Positions 56,423-64,000 of a stretch of 64,000 nucleotides of DNA are shown in pieces. Location of the stretch: the NCBI RefSeq assembly GCF_000143415.4, contig NW_003314266.1, forward strand, positions 1,260,767-1,324,766, in the 5' to 3' direction. Origin of the DNA: Selaginella moellendorffii. Its lineage: Eukaryota > Streptophyta > Lycopodiopsida > Selaginellales > Selaginellaceae. Position numbers and translations under genes: made by a program. The notes beneath the pieces are model-generated. The model was not told the DNA's origin. It worked only from the letters and a program-made list of their open reading frames with translations, and ran no database searches. Positions within the stretch are counted from its first letter, which is position 1. Each line of letters begins with the position of its first letter.

Positions 56423-56786
56423 TCTATGCTACTCTCTCCCAAAACAAAAGAGTTCCAATCCCAAGAAGTGTAGTTCTTCCAAATCCAAGCCTTCCACGTT
56501 TGAGTTTGTTTGACTTGAAATGCTGCTTGGACTTTTTCTTCTTGGACTTTAAGGCCGTGGTCACTATTTTATTTTTCCCATGGTTTAGCCTTGAGATTAG
56601 ACTTATTAGAAAGTGGTAGAGTCCTATAACAACACTAATACAGTGTTAAAATTATACGAAGCGAGTTCGAGAGAGAAAAAAAAATCTTTGCCTGAAGTCA
56701 GCCAAGCGTCTAGCCCAAATGTGTAGAAATGTGAGAAGTGATTACTATAGCGCAAAAGGGCATCGATCGATCATTCTTCCAATCCG
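56423..56786. other. Spacer PPR to galactan synthase
   Basis: The PPR 3' flank and the promoter of the GT92 gene. Stretches near 56700-56786 (GTGTAGAAATGTGAGA, GCGCAAAAGGG) recur upstream of the second GT92 gene at 60090-60180, so the promoter was duplicated with the gene. Confidence 0.6.
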
Positions 56787-58365
56787 ATGAAGGTACCGGC
56801 TTTTCTCCTCTCTGCCGGCGGCAATTCCACCACAAATGTGCTGCTGGTCGGGACAATCTTCCTCCTCGCCTCCCTGCTCGTCATCCTCGGGACCAAGAGC
56901 AGCAGCAGCAGCAGCAGCGTCGAATTCGTGATGCCCATCACACAGTCCTGCGAGAATTCGTCGTCCAACTTGTCAGTGTCCACGAATTTCGGCCCAGCTG
57001 CGGCGATTGATCCAATTCCTGCGCCAGAGGAGCAGGGGACCGGGATACACTCCAGCGTCCGGCATCTCCATCCATTCGGCATCGCCTCCTACATATTCGT
57101 CCTCACTGGCGGCTATAGAACCCAGACCAGATCCTTCGCGGTCGTGGGCCTCGCCGCCAAGTCTCTACACGTCTTTGGCAAGCCCAATTTCGCGTGCGAA
57201 TGGGTGCCCGACTCCACCACCTCGGACTCTCCTTCCATCTTTGGCAGCGCAAGAAAAATCTGGCCCGACTGGGGCTATGGCCGCGTCTACACCGTGGTAG
57301 TCGTCCACTGCTACTTCAAATCCTCCGTGGGCGAGAACGGCAGCGGCGGGCGATTGATCCTCCATGCCGGCGAGAAGGGATCCGCCACGCCGGCCTCCAA
57401 GATCACCGCGCTTGTGGAAGCGCCAGGATCATACTCTCCCTCCCAGTTCCTCCCAAAGTACGACTACCTCTACTGCGGCTCCTCGCTGTTTGGCGACGTC
57501 AATCCACAGCGGCTTCGCGAGTGGATCGCATACCACGCCTGGCTGTTTGGACCGAGATCGCATTTCGTGCTCCACGACGCCGGCGGCGCGCGATCCAAGG
57601 GCGTGAGATCAGTGCTGGAGCCTTGGGTCCGATCGGGCCGAGTGACCGTCCAGGATTTTCGCGAGCAAGCACGCTTCGATGGCTACTACCATAACCAGTT
57701 CCTGGTCGTGAACGATTGCTTGTTTCGCTACAAGCACGCCGCCAATTGGACCTTTTTCTTCGACGTGGACGAGTACGTACACGTTCCCGGCCCATCCACG
57801 TTGGGTTCCGTGCTGAACGAGCTTGGCCAAAAGTACTCTCAGATCATCTTTAAGCAGACCCCCATGGGCCACAATGTGTGCATCGACAGCAATCGTACGA
57901 ACTTATCTAGGTGACTCTGTGTGTGTGTGTGTGATCGTTTAGAGCTAGAGTTCCTTTTAGATCGCCTTGGTGTTTCTTCTATATCTTACGGTCGCTTCAT
58001 CTTCTTCTTCCAGACAATGGGGATTTGAGAAGCTGGTTTTCATCAACGTCAACGTCCAAAAAACGTTGCATCTCGAGCGAAAGTACGTATTGCGAGCGCC
58101 ACTAGCAGATTCCGCAGGAGTCCATCTCTCGCAGAATATAAGAGGGAAGAGCATCTACTCGAAAGACCAGATTTCTTACTACCACTTCCACAACACCATC
58201 AGCGAACACCAGGAGAATTGCCGAGAGTTTGTCAAGGTTCCCAAGCACAAGACTTCCAAAGTGTGGCTCAACAAAGTCCCGTACCTTTATGACGATAGAT
58301 TGAGCTCTTTGGCTGATAAGGTGAAGGAGTTTGAGCTACAAACCATTGGTCCAGTAACACTGTAG
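56787..58365 (+). CDS. GALS: Galactan beta-1,4-galactosyltransferase, GT92 (491 aa), copy A
   Basis: Two exons (56787-57910, 58014-58365) join in frame. A short N-terminal tail and one membrane segment (TNVLLVGTIFLLASLLVILG, residues ~16-36) indicate a Golgi type II enzyme. A Ser-rich stem follows. The GT92 (DUF23-type) catalytic domain starts near residue 170 with WGYGRVYTVVVVHCYF; the metal-binding DVDEY is at 326-330 (FFFDVDEYVHVPGP), and the C-terminal part has FHNTISEHQENCREF. Plant GALS enzymes elongate beta-1,4-galactan side chains of rhamnogalacturonan I. The intron is 103 bp, with the split codon Arg before QWGFEKLVF, the same place as in copy B. All expected residues appear intact. 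Confidence 0.92.
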
Positions 58366-58599
58366 AGAAAAAAGATTAAACAGGTCAGAGCCATTCTTTG
58401 TAAAGGACTAGAAACTTATATGATACCCGAGGCCAGCTGGCCCATACAGGATTTCCAACTGACAAAATGTTTATTGCTGATCACATACATGGCATTTTCC
58501 TGTAGGAAGCAAATTAACTTCACAACACTGACTGGATTTGCCGCTATGGAGCCGTGGTTAAACTAGAATATAAAAGGGATTTAGTACCTGTTAAGGAGG
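58366..58599. other. 3' flank of galactan synthase copy A
   Basis: Probable 3' UTR. No other feature is seen. Confidence 0.4.
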
Positions 58600-58835
58600 G
58601 AGATCTTGGTTCTCTTCTATCAGAGCACCAGAGTATTGTCCAGGAAAGCTGAAGATCGGCTGGATATGGTGAAAAGAGTAGATAAGAACATCAGCATGCG
58701 ATTCGGCTGCCGCCTTGAGTTCGTGAGCGATTTAGGTACGCAGTTTATTAATACGGTTATTGCAGACACCGTATCCTCCTTAGCAAATGGCGAAGTTGAG
58801 CGGACAAACAAGACGCTATATGCACTATGACTAAG
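58600..58835 (+). mobile_element. Ty3/gypsy integrase fragment
   Basis: The frame from about 58606 to 58830 includes FVSDLGTQFINTVI and NGEVERTNKTLYAL, which are two neighbouring motifs of the integrase core (SDrGtqF and GqvErtNktL). The ~25 residues normally between them (including the YHPQ motif) are mostly missing. It differs in sequence from the elements at 1799 and 36178 and has no LTR nearby. Confidence 0.7.
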
Positions 58836-58908
58836 ATTTGCAACGCTGGGACTTGAAACACTAGCGGTGCAAATCTTAGTCAGAGTGTCACATAGTCTCT
58901 TGTTTGCC
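58802..58908. repeat. Inverted duplication of integrase DNA (fold-back)
   Basis: The left arm 58802-58842 and right arm 58868-58908 are 41 nt each; the inner 14 bp (GACTAAGATTTGCA / TGCAAATCTTAGTC) pair perfectly and the rest pairs with a few mismatches. The loop is about 25 nt. The left arm encodes the end of the integrase motif ERTNKTL, and the right arm read on the minus strand gives a variant, NKRLCDTLTKICT. The palindrome therefore arose by copying integrase sequence in inverted orientation. Confidence 0.8.
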
Positions 58909-59039
58909 ACACAACTATGTGCGGAGAGTCGATGAGTTGGGCATGAGAGCTGCAATAACCTAAAATGCTACCTCTATCTCAATCAGGCAGCCAAATCACG
59001 TGACACGGTGTGCATTCACAGAGGAACCCTCCAAGTCTT

Positions 59040-59330
59040 CAGGGAGTCGCCACAGCTACCTGCCATTGGACCTCTTCTGTCAGATGGAGCTCGCTTGACA
59101 TTGTAGTCCTCTCGAATGGAAAGGTCATCTCGATCGCCTCTAGATCCAGGCCGCGCAGATCATCACATTCCAAGAGACTGGACTTCTAGTCAACAATGGT
59201 GTCAAAGGATTCAATTGTGGTGGAAGCGGCGATGATGATTATCGCCCTCTCGACTAGAGCCTCGATGCTGATGCAAGCTCTCGGGATAGATCCCACGCTA
59301 TGTAGTTGTTCTAGCACTGCTGCCGCTGGC
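59040..59330 (+). pseudogene. PPR gene relic
   Basis: Fragments match the PPR gene at 54746-56422 in the same order: GACATTGTAGTCCTCTC near 59096 (compare 55758) and GATGCAAGCTCTCGGGATAG near 59271 (compare 56035). Frames are broken and most of the repeats are gone. It lies upstream of the second GT92 gene as the intact PPR lies upstream of the first, so the two genes were duplicated together. Confidence 0.8.
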
Positions 59331-60223
59331 CATATTTTGAGTTTGTAACTTATAAGCAAAAGGCAGGATTGAACCTTTCGTTTTATATTTCTCAAATATT
59401 AAGAAACAAGGAATCGCAAAACCAGAGAAGGAGCCGAGAACTCCAATCCAAAGGAATATTGTTGTTGCTAAGTCTTCTCCCACGCCTTGAACTTTTCTCG
59501 ACTTGAACTTCTGGGACTTTAGGCTTTGGATCTTCTTCTTCTTCGCCACCATTTCTGCTAAGTAGTCGTCATGATTATGTTCTTCCCATTTTCAACGCCT
59601 CTCCATGATCTGCTCAGCAGTGAAGTTACTTTGCAGCGATCCATGTCCATGATCTGCCGGGGAGTGTAGGTTTGTGTCCTGACGTGAAAAGGATACCATT
59701 ATACGTGAAAAGGAAACTATTATAATAACCGCTAATGTGGATTCCATGCTTGCAAAACGCATTCCAACTTACAAAACCTCGACTTTACTTTCATTTGAAG
59801 CCGCGAGGACCGAAAAACTCGAAAAAATCTGAAAACGATTAATTAGAACAATGGCTTTGCGAGCAAGTATATAAAACTGAGAAAAGCGTCCGAGAGAATC
59901 GCCAAAAGCACCACACCAGTGGTGGGATGGAATTGAAGCACTAGCAACCACGATAACGATATGACCTCGTCCGTACGAGACGGCGGGTGTGCCGTACGCC
60001 TCACAATGGGCCACGCGAACGAGAGAAATAGAAGAGAAAAGAAGCTATCTATTTCTATGCCGTAAGTCGGAAGGCGTCTGCGAGGAGCCCAGCCGTGTAG
60101 AAATGTGAGAGTCGACACTTCAGCGCAAAAGGGTATTGATCGATCGTTCTCCCAATCCAGAATTCTCAAGAATTCCATTCCATGCCACATTCCAGAATCG
60201 GATCGATCGATCCAGCTTTCCAG
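59331..60223. other. Upstream region of galactan synthase copy B
   Basis: The part 59420-59560 resembles the 3' flank of the PPR gene (56450-56580). The part 60090-60200 resembles the region just upstream of copy A. A frame-compatible ATG at 60182 precedes the chosen start at 60224 by 14 codons. No other gene is supported. Confidence 0.5.
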
Positions 60224-61906
60224 ATGAAGGCGCCGGTTGCAGCGCCGGGTCTGCTCCTCCTCCACGCCTCCGCCAGCGGCAAATCCACCGCGAATGTGCT
60301 GCTGGTCGGGACAATCTTCCTCGTCGCCTCCCTGCTCGTCATCCTCGGGTCCTTCACGACCAAGAGCAGCGGCAGCAGCAGCAGCAGCGTCGAATTCGTG
60401 ATGCCCGTCACGCAGTCCTGCGAGAAATCGTCGCCCAGCTCGTCAATGTCCAAGAATTTCGTCCCCGCTGAGGCAATTGATCCAATTCCCGCGCTCGAAG
60501 AACAGGGGACCGGGATACACTCCAATGTCCGCCATCTCCATCCAATCGGCGTCGCCGCCCACACATTCGTCCTCACTGGAGGCTATAGAACAGAGAAGAG
60601 GTCCTTCGCGGTCGTGGGCCTCGCCTCCAAGCCCCTCCACGTCTTTGGCAAGCCCGAGTTCTCGTGTGAATGGGTGCCCACCACCTCGGCCTCCCAGCCC
60701 ACCTCGGACTCTCCTTCTTCTTCTTCCATCTTTGGCCGCGCAAAGAGAATCTTGCCCGACTGGGGCTATGGCCGCGTCTACACCGTGGTAGTCGTCCACT
60801 GCTACTTCAAATCCTCCGTGGGCGAGAACGGCAGCGGCGGGCGATTGATCCTCCATGCCGGCGAGAAGGGATCCGCCACGCCGGCCTCCAAGATCACCGC
60901 GCTTGTGGAAGCGCCAGGATCGTACTCTCCCTCCCAGTTCCTCCCAAAGTACGACTACCTCTACTGCGGCTCCTCGCTGTTTGGCGACATCAATCCACAG
61001 CGGCTGCGCGAGTGGATCGCGTACCACGCCTGGCTGTTCGGACCAAGATCGCATTTCGTGCTCCACGACGTCGGCGGCGCGCGATCCAAGGGAGTGAGAT
61101 CAGTGCTGGAGCCTTGGATCCGATCCGGGCGAGTGACCGTCCAGGATTTTCGCGAGCAAGCGCGCTTCGATGGCTACTACTATAACCAGTTCCTGGTCGT
61201 GAACGATTGCTTGTTTCGCTACAAGCACGCAGCCAATTGGACCTTCTTCTTCGACGTGGACGAGTACGTAAACGTTCCCGGCCCATCCACGCTAGATTCC
61301 GTGCTGGACGAGCTTGGCCAAAACTACTCGCAGATCATGTTTGAGCAGAACCTCATGGGCCACAATGTGTGTGTAAATAGCAATCGTACGGACAGATCCA
61401 GGTGAGAACCTCTCTCCCTCTCATCGCAGAAAAAATTCGTAGAAAGATCGTCTCTCTGGTCGTAGACGTAGAAAGATCGTTTAGAGCTTTCAAGTTTCCA
61501 GAGTTCTCGTTGATCCTAGATCGTCCTTCAAGTTCTTACGATCGCTTGATCTTCTTCCAGGCAATGGGGATTCGAGAAGCTTGTTTTCATCAACGTCCAA
61601 AAATCGGTGCGTCTCGATCGAAAGTACGTGCTGCGAGCGCCGCTGGCGGATTCAGCAGGAGTCCATCTCTCGGAGAACGTAAGAGGGAAGAGCCTCTACT
61701 CGAGAGGCCAGATTTCCTACTTCCACTTCCACAACACCATCACCGAGCACCAGGAGAATTGCCGAGAGTTTGTCAAGGTTCCCAAGAACAGGACCTCCAA
61801 AGTGTGGCTCAACAAAATCCCGTACCTATACGACGATAAATTGAGCACCTTGGCTGATGAGGTGAAGCAGTTTGAGCTCCAAACCATCGGTCCAGTTACA
61901 CTGTAG
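60224..61906 (+). CDS. GALS: Galactan beta-1,4-galactosyltransferase, GT92 (507 aa), copy B
   Basis: Two exons (60224-61401, 61561-61906) join in frame. Start 60224 (MKAPVAAPG) was chosen by alignment with copy A (MKVPAF...); the upstream ATG at 60182 would add 14 residues. The same plan is seen: membrane segment NVLLVGTIFLVASLLVILGS, Ser-rich stem, then the GT92 domain with WGYGRVYTVVVVHCYF and the DVDEY motif at 344-348. The two copies are nearly identical from about WGYGRVY to DVDEY and differ more in the stem and in exon 2, where copy B lacks two residues (FINVQKSVRL). This suggests a recent tandem duplication or gene conversion in the catalytic half. Role as for copy A. Confidence 0.92.
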
Positions 61907-62590
61907 AGAAAGAAGATTAGACACATTCTTTGTAGAGAACTAAAAACTTGTATAGTATTTTGTGATACCGCGGCAGGAATCAGGATGCATCCAGGATTTC
62001 CAGCTGATAGAATGTTTAGTGCTGATCAAATGCGTACATAGAAACGAAACCTTACGTTCCACGACGAAACCAGCTGGTCCCGAGTCGTTGCATCCAGCCT
62101 TTCAAGCTGACGTTTCAGATGTTCTGTAAGTCTCAAAGGAAAAGAAAAAAGGAAAAGATTGAAAGTGAATACTAACTTGAGCAGTGTAGACTGCGCGTCG
62201 GTTGGATCCAATGCAAAATTGACAGACGCCGACGAGTGTGGGAAAATTTTGGCTTCTTCTTTCCTGTTTCTTCGTACCACAGAGGCCCGCGTGTGTTAGA
62301 ACAAACTTATAAAAATCTGGTGGTCACCTTGCAGAAGTTGACAAACTTGGATGTTGACGCAGAAACCGCAACGCTGCCTCGCGTTGCCAGTGAACACGGG
62401 CACAAGAAAGAATTTCTGTTTGAATCACTTCTGTTGGTAACAATAATCATAATATCACACAAAAAATATATGATTCAACTAACTTGCTCAGAGAGATGTG
62501 CCTGCACAGAGGAAGAACAAGATCAGTCGCAAATATCACTTTTTTTTCTCTCTCTTTACCGTCAAGCTGTGAGATCACAGATGGTTTTGG
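61907..62590. other. Convergent spacer
   Basis: The 3' flanks of galactan synthase copy B (+) and chorismate mutase (-). A frame at 62236-62796 (+) mostly overlaps the mutase last exon on the other strand and is not supported. Confidence 0.45.
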
Positions 62591-63865
62591 TCAATCGAGA
62601 CGTCGCAGAAGGTATTCGACTTGGACGTCCTTTGTCAAAGGCATCACCCAATCTCCGTAGAGGCGAGCAACGAGCTTGGGTTCTACTTTGTAAAGTGGAG
62701 TCGGCTTGGTTCCATTTGCGTCAATCTCTTGCCCGTAAGTTCTTGCTTTGTGCTCCACGCGCTTTTGCACGCTCGCCTCTACGCTCTCAAACGTGACCAG
62801 CCTCATTAATTCTTGCGGGTCCTGGTGAGAGAAAGGCTAGAAGTCAAGACAGATCTTGAAAGAAAATGTAAACACCTGTGCTCGGATATGAGGTTCGAAT
62901 AGATGTGGTGACTCACGAAACTTGGCCTCGGCAACGAACTTCCCGTAGTGTATTCTTTTCGAGAGGGCCTGAAAAGGAAAAAGAAAAGAAAAGGTCGTTA
63001 AAGGAAATCTCGACTTTGTGCCGCGAAAGTACAAACCTGGAGACACTTCACGTCACAGGCCGCTGTTGAGCCATAATTGCCATCATCCCCGTCAGATACA
63101 AAGGAAGGCAGCAAGTTGCTATAGTACATTTTCCAGATCCTCGTGTTAATGTTGATGGCTTTGGCCGCTTGATGGAGCACCTGCACAAAAACAAGCTTTC
63201 ATTGCTTGGATCCCAGATATGGCCCATGTCTCTCACCTTGGGATACTCGAGTGGAGGAAGTATAGGCTCCGGCAAATCATCTGGGAAAAAAGCGTGTTCA
63301 TCAGGGGAGCAGTATCTTCGGACCTGCCAAACGAAAAAGAAAGAAGACTTCACAAAGTTATCTCATGGTGGTCATAAAAGAAACGAATAGACAAAGAGAG
63401 AAGCAAAGAGAAGACAAAAAAGCTTGCCTTGGCATGGAGGCACTCGGTTTCTTTGAGCATGAACTCCACCAGGGAGCCATCAAAGCCAGGAATGCGAAAC
63501 CTGTTAGGATCATACGTCCGCGTATTCATCTTGTACTGCGCTCGCTCGATCAAGCTAAAGATGATATTATCCTCTTGTTGGATCAACGAGTCCCGGATGG
63601 CATCCAGGGTCAAATTCTCGCTCTCGTCCTTGACACCATCTTCCACGATCCTAAAACACTCCATTATCACTCGAAAACGAGGAGCGCGAGGCACATACCC
63701 GAGAGAAGCGCTGGCCCTGGGATGGATGAGCGAAATCAGTGGAGCGCACTGCCGCATTGTCCTCCCGAAGCTCGCTCTGGCTGGAATTTCGATTCTCTGG
63801 CGAGGCGCGACGAATCCAGCTCTGGCGCTCGGCGGCGACCTAGAGAGGAGTCCCTGTTGAGCCAT
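62591..63865 (-). CDS. CM: Chorismate mutase, plastid type (314 aa)
   Basis: Six exons on the minus strand (63865-63699, 63650-63428, 63323-63237, 63180-63037, 62968-62876, 62821-62591) join in frame. The enzyme turns chorismate into prephenate, the first step towards Phe and Tyr. Residues 1-55 are Arg/Ser-rich, fitting a plastid transit peptide. The AroQ-type all-helical domain follows: [43 protein letters not shown], then [20 protein letters not shown] and the C-terminal [20 protein letters not shown]. Length fits plant CM proteins after allowing for a short transit peptide. Intron 1 (63651-63698) is 48 bp and has no in-frame stop, so unspliced RNA would add 16 codons. Intron 2 (donor at 63426-63427) uses GC instead of GT. 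The first ATG is at 63865. Confidence 0.93.
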
Positions 63866-64000
63866 AGAAAGATTCAAGTGAGAAAAAACCTAGCCGCGCT
63901 TTCGCTCTCTATTCCTACCAGTCAAACGAAACTCCAAGAAGGAAAATTGCCACGTTTTATTACGAGGAAGAGGAAGACCAAAAGTAAATCTGGAGAGAAC
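63866..64000. other. Upstream flank of chorismate mutase
   Basis: Probable leader and promoter of the minus-strand mutase. No motif can be assigned. Confidence 0.4.

Noticed and set aside
62236-62796. 186-codon plus-strand frame
   Set aside because: Overlaps the last exon of chorismate mutase in antisense, and the rest lacks any domain.

Overview
This is nuclear genomic DNA of a land plant, most likely the lycophyte Selaginella moellendorffii. That identification is inference. It rests on plant cell-wall gene families, very short introns (about 40-120 bp, with one of about 650 bp), GC-rich compact exons set in AT-rich retrotransposon DNA, and exactly 100-N scaffold gaps (28314-28413 and 44241-44340).

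Layout. 1-1798: no supported gene. 1799-5582: Ty3/gypsy LTR retrotransposon (copy 1) with two 175-bp LTRs and an internal deletion. 6619-8560: two divergent genes, an unknown acidic protein (-) and a 2-oxoglutarate/Fe(II) dioxygenase (+). 8.6-10.5 kb: AT-rich repeats and a 102-nt fold-back. 11.2-20.0 kb: three pectin methylesterases of the PME53-like type (+, -, -) with the same five-exon plan, and an intronless A1 aspartic protease between the first two. 20.9-22.3 kb: UDP-glucuronate 4-epimerase (-). 23.7-46.2 kb: a retrotransposon-dominated segment with a decayed gypsy copy, miniature LTR (TRIM-like) elements, copia and gypsy relics, a GC-rich minisatellite, ~546-bp direct repeats, a second gypsy copy (-), and a second, truncated copy of the epimerase 5' region that belongs to a segmental duplication. 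47.0-50.4 kb: GON4-like SANT protein. 51.6-53.0 kb: ICE1/SCREAM-type bHLH factor. 53.1-54.4 kb: dead aspartic protease. 54.7-61.9 kb: a tandemly duplicated pair, PPR + GT92 galactan synthase; the second PPR is a relic. 62.6-63.9 kb: chorismate mutase (-).

Themes. Five cell-wall genes lie here besides regulators: three pectin methylesterases, the epimerase that makes UDP-galacturonate for pectin, and two GALS-type galactan galactosyltransferases. Physical proximity is seen; co-regulation is not shown. The least ordinary structures are the duplication whose break lies between an epimerase exon and the leader of a retroelement (with a near-identical unoccupied target site about 10 kb away), the TRIM-like elements, two fold-back sequences, and a pectinesterase in which a conserved active-site tryptophan is replaced. 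Exon models were built by eye from splice signals, frame and family homology. I found no convincing tRNA, rRNA or CRISPR.
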